Shown here one piece after another: positions 56,850 to 64,000 of a DNA stretch of 64,000 nt. This stretch comes from Rhizobium giardinii bv. giardinii H152. GTDB taxonomy: Bacteria; Pseudomonadota; Alphaproteobacteria; Rhizobiales; Rhizobiaceae. The notes under the pieces are model-generated. The model worked only from the letters and a program-made list of their open reading frames with translations. It searched no databases and was not told the DNA's origin. Each line of letters starts with the position of its first letter. The first letter of the stretch is position 1. The translations under genes and the position numbers were made by a program. Location: positions 1 to 64,000 of the forward strand of contig NZ_KB902681.1 in assembly GCF_000379605.1 (NCBI RefSeq), in the 5' to 3' direction.

Positions 56850-57865
56850 GGTGACACCTTCACCACGGCCTTGATCAACCCGGCCTTCTCATGCGCCCAG
56901 CGCGGCAGGTCACTCACCACGTCATTGAGCGTCGTGCGATGCGTGATCAGCGCTTCGACCGGCACATGGCCGGCGCGGATCGAGGCTGCCACGTGCTCGA
57001 AATCCTGCCGCGTCGCGTTACGGCTGCCGACCAGCATCATTTCGCGCTTGTGGAACTCTGGATCGGAGAAGCGGATTTCGTCCTTGACGACACTGACGAA
57101 GACCAGGCAGCCGCCATGGGCAACGAAGGCAAAGGATTTTTCCATCGAGCCGCCGAAGCCGGTGGCATCGAAAACGACATCGAAGCCATCGCCGCCCGTC
57201 GCGGCCAGCACTGCATCCAGCGCGCCGTCGCCGGCGAGAATGCCATGGGCAAAGGAAAGCCGATCGGCGGCCATCGCCAGCCGCTCGGCGCTCGCATCGA
57301 GAAGCGTCACCTCGTGCCCGGCGATACGCGAAAACAGCGCCGTGCCAAGACCGATGGGTCCGGCCCCGATGACCAGCGCCCGCGATCCGGCCGGCGCCAG
57401 CGAGCGACGCACGGCATGCGCACCGATCGCCAGGAACTCGACGGTCGCTGCCGCCTCCAGCGACAGGTCGCCAGCCGGATAAAGATTTTCCTCCGGCACG
57501 AGGATTTCCTCGCAGAAGGCGCCGTCGGTATGAACCCCCAGCACCTTGATCGCCGTGCAGCAGTTCGGCTTGCCTTTGCGGCAGGCGACGCAGGCTCCGC
57601 AGGAAAGATAGGGGTTGACGATCACCGGCGTGCCTGGCGCCAGCGAAACTCCTTCGCCGGATTCGATCACCCGCGCCGAGATCTCGTGGCCCATGACGCG
57701 GGGGTATTCGAGATACGGATGCTTGCCTTCGAAGATGTGATAGTCGGTGCCGCAGATGCCGACATGGCTGACCGCAAGTCGCGCCCAGCCCCTTGGCGGT
57801 GCCGGCGGCGTGGGCCGGTCAGTGAGTTCGAGGCGCCCGGGCTCGGGGCAGATCGCCGCTTTCAT
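56846..57865 (-). CDS. Zinc-dependent alcohol dehydrogenase, LgoD-like
   Basis: A 339-residue medium-chain dehydrogenase. Catalytic zinc ligands are in VGICGTDYH and MGHE; the structural zinc Cys cluster is CGACVACRKGKPNCC; the NAD loop is VIGAGPIGLG. The C-terminal FSDPEFHKREMMLVGSRNAT closely resembles E. coli LgoD (YjjN), L-galactonate 5-dehydrogenase, as I recall it. In this cluster it may oxidise an aldonate or a dehydrated intermediate such as a 2-keto-3-deoxy acid. It lies 76 bases after the permease gene. Confidence 0.88.
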   Translation of the reverse strand: MKAAICPEPGRLELTDRPTPPAPPRGWARLAVSHVGICGTDYHIFEGKHPYLEYPRVMGHEISARVIESGEGVSLAPGTPVIVNPYLSCGACVACRKGKPNCCTAIKVLGVHTDGAFCEEILVPEENLYPAGDLSLEAAATVEFLAIGAHAVRRSLAPAGSRALVIGAGPIGLGTALFSRIAGHEVTLLDASAERLAMAADRLSFAHGILAGDGALDAVLAATGGDGFDVVFDATGFGGSMEKSFAFVAHGGCLVFVSVVKDEIRFSDPEFHKREMMLVGSRNATRQDFEHVAASIRAGHVPVEALITHRTTLNDVVSDLPRWAHEKAGLIKAVVKVSP

Positions 57866-57941
57866 GGCAGGCAGTTCCTTAGCTTAGGTGTGGTTTTGGG
57901 ACATCCGGCCGGCGGGGCCAGCCGGCCGGATGTGAGGGCCG

Positions 57942-58916
57942 TCAACGCGAACCGCGACGGCGCAACTGGTCGAAATAGACGATGATGATGATCAGCGCGC
58001 CGGTGATGATGCGTTGCCAGAACGAGTTGACGTTCAGAAGGTTGGCACCGTTGTTGATGGTCGCCAGGATGAAGGCGCCAAGCAGCGGGCCCTGCACCGA
58101 TCCGACCGCGCCGAACAGGCTGGTGCCGCCGATGACCGAGGAAGCGATCGCCTGCAGTTCCCAGCCTTCCGCCTGGGTGGCGTTGCCGATGCCGATGCGC
58201 GAGGCAAGCAGCAGGCCGACAAAAGCAGCGCAGGTGGAAGAGAGGATATAGGCGAGATAGATCGTCCGGTTGACGTTGACGCCGGACAGACGCGCCGCTT
58301 CGCTGTTGGAGCCGACGGCGAAGAGATAACGGCCCCAGCGGCTCAAGTGAAGGAAGACGTAGGCGGGGATGGCGACGACGATGACCATCCAGAACAGGCT
58401 GGGAACGCCGAGGAAATCGGCGCGCGAGAAATTCGTGAAAGCTTCGTTGGTGATCGAGATCGTCGAACCGTTGGTGATCAGGAGGCCGATGCCGCGCAGC
58501 GACGTCAAGGTCGCCAGCGTGATGATGAACGCCGGAAGGCCCATGCGCACGATGCCGAAAGCGTGGAACGCACCGATCAGTACGCCGATCAACAAGGTGA
58601 TGATCATCGCCAGCCAGAGCGGCACGCCGGCCGCGAGCAGCCAGGCGACCGCGACGCTGGCGAAACCGACCACCGCACCGACGGAGAGGTCGATGCCGGC
58701 GGTGATGATGACGAAGGTCTGACCGACGGCGAGAATGGCCGTCATCGCACCCTGCCGCAGGAGGTTGCTGATATTGTTCGGGGTCCAGAAGCTGTTGGTG
58801 GCAAAGCCCAGAACCAGCCAGAGGAACAAGAGGAGGCCAAGCAGGGTCAGGCCGAACAGGATGTTCATGCCCCTTTTCGGCACTGGTGCCGCTTCTGTCG
58901 TCGCTTCAACGGTCAT
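57942..58916 (-). CDS. Sugar ABC transporter permease (RbsC type)
   Basis: A 324-residue inner-membrane permease of the branched-chain/ribose family. It has about eight to ten hydrophobic segments; FVIITAGIDLSVGAVVGFASV and SVIGGTSLFGAVGSVQGPLLGA are the family signatures. It is 43 bases after the ATPase gene and completes a one-permease transporter that can work as a homodimer. Confidence 0.94.
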   Translation of the reverse strand: MTVEATTEAAPVPKRGMNILFGLTLLGLLLFLWLVLGFATNSFWTPNNISNLLRQGAMTAILAVGQTFVIITAGIDLSVGAVVGFASVAVAWLLAAGVPLWLAMIITLLIGVLIGAFHAFGIVRMGLPAFIITLATLTSLRGIGLLITNGSTISITNEAFTNFSRADFLGVPSLFWMVIVVAIPAYVFLHLSRWGRYLFAVGSNSEAARLSGVNVNRTIYLAYILSSTCAAFVGLLLASRIGIGNATQAEGWELQAIASSVIGGTSLFGAVGSVQGPLLGAFILATINNGANLLNVNSFWQRIITGALIIIIVYFDQLRRRGSR

Positions 58917-58959
58917 GATTTTCCTCCACGCATATTTTTCTTCTGGTCTTTTGACGATT

Positions 58960-60513
58960 TCAAACGCCGATCGCCTGGGTCAACACGTCCTCGTGCGAGC
59001 CGCCGCGATAGCCGTGGCTGGCGACGAGCTTGCCCTGGCGGAACACATGCAGACGGTCGGCCAGTTCGTAGACTTCCGGCAGATAGGACGAGATCAGGAT
59101 GATGCCGGCGCCCTGTTCCAGCAGCCGGGCGAACAGGCGGTAGATTTCCGCCTTGGTGCCGACGTCGACGCCAACCGTCGGCTCGTCGAAGATGAACAGC
59201 TTGGCACCGTGGCTGAGCCACTTGCCGATGACGATCTTCTGCTGGTTGCCACCGGACATGGCGGAGGCCAGCACCCGCCGCGTCGGCGTCTTGATCTTCA
59301 GGTCTCTGATCTGCCGATCGGCATTATCGATCTCGCGGCGGCGGTTGATGGTGAAACCGCTGGTGAGACGATCGAACACCGGCAGATTGATGTTGAGGCC
59401 GATCGGAAGGTTCAGGCAGAGCCCCTGGTCGCGGCGGCTTTCGGGCGCCAGCGCAATGCCAAGGTTCATCGCCTGGCGCTCGTTGCGGATCTCGACCTTC
59501 TTGCCTTGCCAGTAGATTTCACCCGACCTCACCGGCTGGCGGCCATAGAGCCCGAGCGCGAATTCGCTGCGCCCGGCGCCGATCAGGCCGTAGAGCCCGA
59601 CAATTTCGCCCGCCCGCACCGACAGCGAGACATCCTCGAAACCGGGACCGGTAAGTCCGCGCGTCTCAAGGATGGTGGCGCCGATCGGCAGGGTTTCCTT
59701 GTGGTAGATCTGCTCGATCGTGCGATTGATCATCAGCGCGATCAGCTCGGCATCGTTGGTCTCGCTGATCTTGCGGGTGCCGACATGGGTGCCGTCGCGA
59801 AGCACCGAGACGCGATCGGCCAGTTCGAAGACCTCTTCCATACGGTGGCTGATATAGACGATGGTCACGCCTTCGCCCTGGAGCCGGCGAATGAGACGGA
59901 ACAGCTGCGCCGATTCCTGGCGGGTGAGATAGGCGGTCGGCTCGTCAAAAATGAGGAACTGCGTGCCGCGCATCGCCGCGCGCGCGGTGGCGACAAGCTG
60001 CTGCTGGCCGATCGTCAGGCTCGAAAGAGTGGCCGCTGCCGGAAGGTTGAAGCCGAGGTCGTTGAGCACGGCCTGCGCCGCAGCCGTCATGGCGCCCTTG
60101 CGCATCAGCCCGTTGTTGTTCATCTCGTCGCCGAGAAACATGTTGGCAGCGACGCTCAGGTGCGGGCAGAGCACGACTTCCTGATGCACGGCATTGATGC
60201 CGCGTGCAATCGCTTCCGTCGGGTTCGAAAGCTGGACGGGCTGGCCGCACCAGAAAACCTCGCCGGATGTTCGCCGGATCACACCGGTCAAGAGCTTGAT
60301 CAGCGTCGACTTGCCGGCGCCGTTTTCGCCGACGATGGCGTGGATTTCGCCGCAGAGGAACGTCAAGCTGGCCGGTTTCAAGGCCTCGACGGCACCGTAT
60401 TTCTTCTGCAGGCCGCGCAGTTCAAGAATCGGCTGCCCTTTCGGAACGGGATGCCTGGCAACCGTCGCCGCGCCTTCCTCGTGCCGGTGGCTGACGTCAT
60501 ATAGTCCTGTCAT
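58960..60513 (-). CDS. Sugar ABC transporter ATP-binding protein (RbsA type)
   Basis: A 517-residue tandem ATPase. The first domain has Walker A GENGAGKST, signature LTIGQQQ and Walker B LIFDEPTAYL. The second has a degenerate Walker A GLIGAGRSE, signature MSGGNQQ and Walker B FIFDEPTVGVDVG, as usual for monosaccharide importers. AGGAGGAGGAG precedes the ATG. It lies 132 bases after the binding-protein gene, separated by two hairpins. Confidence 0.95.
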   Translation of the reverse strand: MTGLYDVSHRHEEGAATVARHPVPKGQPILELRGLQKKYGAVEALKPASLTFLCGEIHAIVGENGAGKSTLIKLLTGVIRRTSGEVFWCGQPVQLSNPTEAIARGINAVHQEVVLCPHLSVAANMFLGDEMNNNGLMRKGAMTAAAQAVLNDLGFNLPAAATLSSLTIGQQQLVATARAAMRGTQFLIFDEPTAYLTRQESAQLFRLIRRLQGEGVTIVYISHRMEEVFELADRVSVLRDGTHVGTRKISETNDAELIALMINRTIEQIYHKETLPIGATILETRGLTGPGFEDVSLSVRAGEIVGLYGLIGAGRSEFALGLYGRQPVRSGEIYWQGKKVEIRNERQAMNLGIALAPESRRDQGLCLNLPIGLNINLPVFDRLTSGFTINRRREIDNADRQIRDLKIKTPTRRVLASAMSGGNQQKIVIGKWLSHGAKLFIFDEPTVGVDVGTKAEIYRLFARLLEQGAGIILISSYLPEVYELADRLHVFRQGKLVASHGYRGGSHEDVLTQAIGV

Positions 60514-60540
60514 GGCGGCTCCTCCTCCTGGACCCGAAAA

Positions 60541-60632
60541 CCTGCTTCAGGCCGAAATTTCAGCCTGAGCAGGTCAGTATCGCAATCTGCGGCGGGCGGC
60601 AGGACAGTTGCCCGACGGTTATCGTCCTGCCG
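60541..60632 (-). promoter_or_regulatory. Two hairpins between binding-protein and ATPase genes
   Basis: CGGCAGGAC (60597-60605) pairs perfectly with GTCCTGCCG (60624-60632), and CCTGCT..CAGGC (60541-60552) with GCCTGAGCAGG (about 60562-60572) with one bulge. No T-run follows either. Such structures often stabilise the binding-protein mRNA or cause partial termination so that this subunit is made in excess. Confidence 0.55.
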
Positions 60633-60645
60633 TCCTGTCTTGGGA

Positions 60646-61635
60646 TCAGTTGACCTTCGGGTTCAGAAGGGCGTCGATCTTCGGGTCGGCCATGTTGGCC
60701 TTGGTCACCAGGTTTGCGCCGGTATCGACATTGGCTTCGACCTTTTCCTTCTTGGAAGCAGCCAGCGCGGTTTTGATGCCGTCATAGCCCATGCGATAAG
60801 GATCCTGGACGACGAGGCCGGCGAGCACGCCTTCCTTGAGGAAGCCGACCGTCTTTTCGTCGCTGTCGAAGCCGATGACCTTGATCTTGTCGCCGAGCTT
60901 GTTTTCAGCGATCGCCTGGCCGACACCCTGCGCCATGATCAGGTTGGAGGCAAAGACGCCGACGAGGTTCGGGTTGGCGGTGATCAGATCGGTCATCATG
61001 TTGAGGCCGGTGGTCGCCTGGCCGTCGGCATATTTGTCGGCAACGACCTTGAGGCCCGGATATTTCGCGGCGATCTGTTCCATGAAGCCATTATGGCGCT
61101 GATCGAGCGAGCCAACACCCGGCAGGCTGGTGATGATGGCGATTTCGCCCTCTTCCTTGCCGGTTGCTTCCTTGATCGCGGCGGCAAGACCGTCAGCAGC
61201 GATACGGCCGCCCTGGGTGTTGTCGGTGGTCAGGAACGAGGTGAAAGCCTTCGAGTCTGCGCCGGAATCGATGCCGATGATCGGAACGGACTTAGCGGCT
61301 TCGTCGATCGGCTTACCAAGCGCCTTGAATTCCGTCGGCGAAATGACGACGGCCGCAGGCGAGCCGGCAACGGCATTTTCGAGGATGCTGATCTGGCCAT
61401 TGATGTCGGATTCCGACTGCGCGCCGAGTTCCGGCACGTTGACGCCGAGATCCTTGCCGGCAGCCCGGGCGCCGGCCAGAACGATCTGCCAGTAGAAGGA
61501 CGTGGTGTCCTTGACGATGATCGGAATGGTGACGTCCTGGGCGAACGAGGTCATCGGCATCATGGTGGCAAACACGGCAGCACCAGCAAGGCTGGTGAAA
61601 GCGCGGCGCGACAGGATATGCTTCATAAGGGTCAT
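60646..61635 (-). CDS. Periplasmic sugar-binding protein (RbsB type)
   Basis: A 329-residue substrate-binding protein. The signal region contains a twin-Arg-like SRRAFTSLAG and cleavage near MTSFAQD. The mature part has IPIIVKDTTSFYWQIVLAGARAA, AVVISPTEFKALGKPI, PIIGIDSGAD and VFASNLIMAQGVGQAI, the periplasmic-binding protein type 1 fold of the ribose/galactose class. ATG 61635 follows GGAGGAG. It is the first transporter gene, and the neighbouring enzymes suggest L-fucose or a related hexose as ligand. Confidence 0.94.
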   Translation of the reverse strand: MTLMKHILSRRAFTSLAGAAVFATMMPMTSFAQDVTIPIIVKDTTSFYWQIVLAGARAAGKDLGVNVPELGAQSESDINGQISILENAVAGSPAAVVISPTEFKALGKPIDEAAKSVPIIGIDSGADSKAFTSFLTTDNTQGGRIAADGLAAAIKEATGKEEGEIAIITSLPGVGSLDQRHNGFMEQIAAKYPGLKVVADKYADGQATTGLNMMTDLITANPNLVGVFASNLIMAQGVGQAIAENKLGDKIKVIGFDSDEKTVGFLKEGVLAGLVVQDPYRMGYDGIKTALAASKKEKVEANVDTGANLVTKANMADPKIDALLNPKVN

Positions 61636-61706
61636 GGTGTTGTTCTCCTCCAACAGCGTCTTGTTGAGTTCTCCTCATCGACCCGCAAGACGCATGCGGA
61701 TCGATC

Positions 61707-61720
61707 TTTTATCGATAAAA
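61707..61720. promoter_or_regulatory. Perfect palindrome TTTTATCGATAAAA (candidate operator)
   Basis: A 14-bp perfect palindrome in the 234-base AT-rich gap between fucU and the binding-protein gene, 72 bases before that gene's start. Its place suggests a repressor site controlling the transporter promoter. No regulator gene lies in the window; it may be just outside to the right. A weaker ATCGAT lies next to it (61700-61705, GATCGATC). Confidence 0.5.
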
Positions 61721-61869
61721 AACATTTTACTCTGGCAAGCTATCTCAGCAATTTTGAAATTGCAAGCGGCGGTTCAAATCCTTGTGCATTGATTTCCTCT
61801 CGGCGCCAAGTCTTTGTTTTTTCACCATAACGATGAATCGGCCACCTCCCGGGCCGGTATTTGCAGGCT

Positions 61870-62316
61870 CTACACCCGGTATAGTTCTTCCGGATGGACG
61901 ACGCCCTTTTTCAGGATAATGTTCCCATAAAGCCGAAACTCCGTTGTCGCGACGATATAGACGGCCTTGCGCGCCCGCTCATAGAAGGCGAAGCGCTCGA
62001 CCGGCACGACCTTGAAGTCGCCGGAAAGCTTGTGAACCAGCTGCTGGAACTCGACGCAGACCTCCGGCTCTGCCGCCGGATCGCCGACAACCTCCATGCG
62101 CCAGGCGGCTTCGTCGGCGAAGGTATCGAGCGGCATATGCGCAAGGATCGCCTCCGTGATGCCCAGTGCGTCGACCCCATCGGCCCTCACGACCTTCGGC
62201 CCCATGCTGCTGGCCGGAAAATTGGCGTCGCCGACCACGATCTCGTCGCCATGGCCCATTGTGCGGATCGCGTGAAGCAGGTCCGGTCCGAGCAATGGAT
62301 GTATTCCCTTCAGCAT
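61870..62316 (-). CDS. fucU: L-fucose mutarotase FucU (RbsD/FucU family)
   Basis: A 148-residue RbsD/FucU mutarotase, slightly longer than E. coli FucU (140). MLKGIHPLLGPDLLHAI, MGHGDEIVVGDANFPA (His of the active site), RFAFYERARKA and YGNIILKKGV match FucU rather than RbsD as I recall them. It speeds exchange of alpha and beta anomers of L-fucose. It follows the aldo/keto reductase by 24 bases, so its partner in the pathway is probably that enzyme. Confidence 0.93.
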   Translation of the reverse strand: MLKGIHPLLGPDLLHAIRTMGHGDEIVVGDANFPASSMGPKVVRADGVDALGITEAILAHMPLDTFADEAAWRMEVVGDPAAEPEVCVEFQQLVHKLSGDFKVVPVERFAFYERARKAVYIVATTEFRLYGNIILKKGVVHPEELYRV

Positions 62317-62340
62317 TCCGCTTTCCCTTTCGTGATCCGG

Positions 62341-63363
62341 CTAAACTCGAACAGCTTCCGTTCCCAGCTCGGGCGCGACCAGCGTATGGGCGTCGTAGGG
62401 CTTAAAGTCGGCCGGCTGCAGGCGCCGTTCGGTCAATTCCATATTGCGTGTCAGGCTCGACGGCTTTGCCGTTCCGAGCAGAACCGAGGCAACCATCGGA
62501 TTCTGGAGCGGAAACTGGATGGCGGGTGCCGCAAGCGGCAGCCCTTGCGACTGCGCGATCCTCTCCAGCGCACCCACCTTGTCCAGAACCTCCCGGTTTG
62601 CCGGCATATAGTCGAAATGTGATCCTTCCACCGGACCTGTCGCCAGAATACCTGAATTGAAAACGCCGCCAACCACCAGCGAGGTTTTCTTTTTTTCGCA
62701 CAGCGGCAACAGTGCGGCGGTGGCAGTGCGGTCGAGCAGCGTGTAGCGCCCGGCAAGCAGGATGCAGTCGAGATCCGCCTCTTGCATGACATCCAGGCAG
62801 ACGGGGACTTCATTGACGCCAAGACCATAGGCAGAAATCGCGCCGCTCGATTTCAGCTCCTCCAGCGCCTTGAGGCCGCCATCGAACAGCTGGCGCAGAA
62901 AGACGCGGTTGCGCTCGGCGCCGTGCGTATAGACGCCGATGTCGTGCACGAAGAGGATATCGATGCGGTTCAGGCCAAGCCGGGCATAACTGAAATCGAC
63001 CGAGCGCATGATCCCGTCGTAGGAATAGTCGTAGTCGGTGTCGAACGGCAGCGGATCGACGAAACCGTAGCTTGGCACCTTGTCATCTGCGACCGGGCGT
63101 TGCAGGCGGCCGACCTTCGTCGACAGCACATAACTGCCCTTGGGCTTGTCCCGCAGGAAATCCCCGACCCGTCTCTCGGCCAGGCCAAACCCATACCAGG
63201 GTGCCGTATCGAAAAACCGCAGGCCCGCATCCCAGGCCGCAGCCAGCGTTTCCATCGCCGCCTCGCGCGGGCAGGCGCGATACATCCCGCCGAGCGGCGC
63301 GGTGCCGAAACTGTATTCGGTAACGGACAGATCCGTCCGACCGATCCTTCTTGTCTGCATCAA
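62341..63363 (-). CDS. Aldo/keto reductase (D-threo-aldose 1-dehydrogenase / L-fucose dehydrogenase type)
   Basis: A 340-residue AKR barrel. The catalytic set is visible: Asp in FFDTAPWYGFGLAE, Tyr in the same stretch, Lys in LSTKVGRL and His in ILFVHDIGVY. The sequence ILAGRYTLLDRTA and the length match the L-fucose (D-threo-aldose) 1-dehydrogenase group, which makes L-fucono-lactone. It lies between the UxaA-type gene and fucU. Confidence 0.9.
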   Translation of the reverse strand: MMQTRRIGRTDLSVTEYSFGTAPLGGMYRACPREAAMETLAAAWDAGLRFFDTAPWYGFGLAERRVGDFLRDKPKGSYVLSTKVGRLQRPVADDKVPSYGFVDPLPFDTDYDYSYDGIMRSVDFSYARLGLNRIDILFVHDIGVYTHGAERNRVFLRQLFDGGLKALEELKSSGAISAYGLGVNEVPVCLDVMQEADLDCILLAGRYTLLDRTATAALLPLCEKKKTSLVVGGVFNSGILATGPVEGSHFDYMPANREVLDKVGALERIAQSQGLPLAAPAIQFPLQNPMVASVLLGTAKPSSLTRNMELTERRLQPADFKPYDAHTLVAPELGTEAVRV

Positions 63364-63392
63364 CCCTCTCCTCCCTCCGACGGCTGCTTCCG

Positions 63393-64000
63393 TCAGAGTG
63401 TCGCGCCCAGGTGCCAGGGCACGAATTCATTGTCGCCGTAGCCGAACAGTTCGCTCTTGGTCTTCCTTCCGGACGCGGTATCGATGATCAGGTCGAAGAT
63501 CTCGCGGCCCTTGCCGGCGATCGTCGAATCCCCGGTCGCAATGGTGCCGCAATCGATATCCATGTCCTCCTCCATGGCGCGATAAAGCGCCGTGTTGCTC
63601 GTCAGCTTGATGGAGGGACAGGGGCGGGAGCCGAAACAGCTGCCGCGGCCGGTCGTGAACGTGATCACATTGGCGCCACCAGCGACCTGGCCGGTTGCCG
63701 ATACGGGGTCGTAGCCGGGCGTATCCATGAACACGAGACCGTGTTCGGTAACCCGCTCGGCATAGTGATAGACCGCAGTCAGCGGCGAGCGGCCGCCCTT
63801 GGCCACCGCACCGAGCGATTTTTCGAGGATGGTGGTCAGGCCGCCGCGCTTGTTGCCGGGTGACGGATTGTTGTCGAGCGAAGCGCCGTGCATCTCGACG
63901 TAGCGTTCCCACCAGGAGATCAGCCCGTCCAGCTTCTGCGCCACCTCCTCATTCACCGCGCGGCTGCGCAGCAGATGCTCGGCGCCATAGATTTCCGAGG
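63393..64000 (-). CDS. UxaA-type (altronate / galactarate) dehydratase, C-terminal part, cut by window edge
   Basis: At least 200 residues of the C-terminal domain of an altronate/galactarate dehydratase. The reading frame is open to base 64000, so the N-terminal part (normally a SAF domain then the main domain) is outside. Family segments are GNKRGGLTTILEKSLGA, FMDTPGYDPVSATGQVAGG, FTTGRGSCFGSRPCPSIK and DIDCGTIATGDSTI with the metal-binding Cys. In this context it probably dehydrates L-fuconate or a related hexonate. It is the most upstream catabolic gene visible. Confidence 0.9.
   Translation of the reverse strand, partial: SEIYGAEHLLRSRAVNEEVAQKLDGLISWWERYVEMHGASLDNNPSPGNKRGGLTTILEKSLGAVAKGGRSPLTAVYHYAERVTEHGLVFMDTPGYDPVSATGQVAGGANVITFTTGRGSCFGSRPCPSIKLTSNTALYRAMEEDMDIDCGTIATGDSTIAGKGREIFDLIIDTASGRKTKSELFGYGDNEFVPWHLGATL

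Noticed and set aside
1-64000. CRISPR arrays, integrases, insertion sequences, prophage or tRNA genes
   Set aside because: No regularly spaced repeats, transposase or integrase motifs, or cloverleaf sequences were seen; apart from the palindromic element the window appears to be stable core chromosome.

Overview
The window looks like part of the main chromosome of a Rhizobiaceae bacterium (Rhizobium, Agrobacterium, Neorhizobium or a close relative). It is GC-rich, almost fully coding, and carries gene neighbourhoods typical of that family: actS-actR, hslV-hslU with histidine genes, pckA facing chvI-chvG, hprK-EIIA-HPr-ahcY, divL-tsaE-addB-addA-trxA and trpF-trpB-trpA-accD-folC. The genus cannot be fixed from sequence reading alone.

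Layout. 1-492: the promoter and boxB/boxA leader of a minus-strand rRNA operon whose 16S gene should lie just left of the window. 493-6786: an ornithine cyclodeaminase family protein, the helicase HrpB, the redox two-component pair ActS/ActR, a 246-bp palindromic repeat element, and MmcB. 6968-9708: an L,D-transpeptidase lipoprotein and an AraC regulator convergent with an SDR/Atu4866-domain pair. 9857-17301: malate synthase G, a HyuA-type hydantoinase, a secreted protein, a cytochrome P450 and a DUF1402 protein. 17446-24616: hslV-GNAT-hslU on the minus strand, diverging from hisB-DUF2628-hisH-hisA-hisF-hisE-coaA on the plus strand. 24620-28425: AlkB, a secreted protein, a BON-LysM protein, ArfB and PEP carboxykinase. 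28767-34370: ChvI-ChvG, then a short HPr kinase, EIIA-Man and HPr (a regulatory PTS without sugar permeases), then AhcY. 34798-46807: a cell-cycle/envelope/repair run of DivL (Tyr in place of the phospho-acceptor His), a TsaE-AmgK fusion, MurU, AddB, AddA and TrxA. 46889-52733: trpF-trpB-trpA-accD-folC-GNAT. 52866-55804: small envelope proteins, an M48/SprT-like peptidase and a PHB depolymerase. 56016-64000: a minus-strand sugar catabolic locus with FucU mutarotase, aldo/keto reductase, a lactonase-type amidohydrolase, an LgoD-like zinc dehydrogenase, a UxaA-type dehydratase (cut by the window edge) and a complete RbsABC-type transporter.

How the genes work together. Several units link envelope state and carbon flow. 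ChvG/ChvI sits back-to-back with pckA, a gene known in Agrobacterium to depend on ChvG/ChvI, and runs directly into the PTS regulatory genes. The divL unit joins cell-cycle control, tRNA t6A synthesis, MurNAc recycling and double-strand-break repair. The right-hand cluster is best read as a non-phosphorylative L-fucose or L-galactose pathway: ABC import, mutarotation, oxidation to a lactone, lactone hydrolysis, then dehydration and oxidation.

Most of the window is well-conserved core genome, and I see no clear new defence or mobile system. The best leads are the palindromic element at 5993-6238, the TsaE-AmgK fusion next to MurU, the acetyltransferase embedded inside hslVU, and the substrate of the fucU cluster. 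Start codons were chosen by ribosome-binding-site inspection, so some CDS boundaries differ from the longest open frame.
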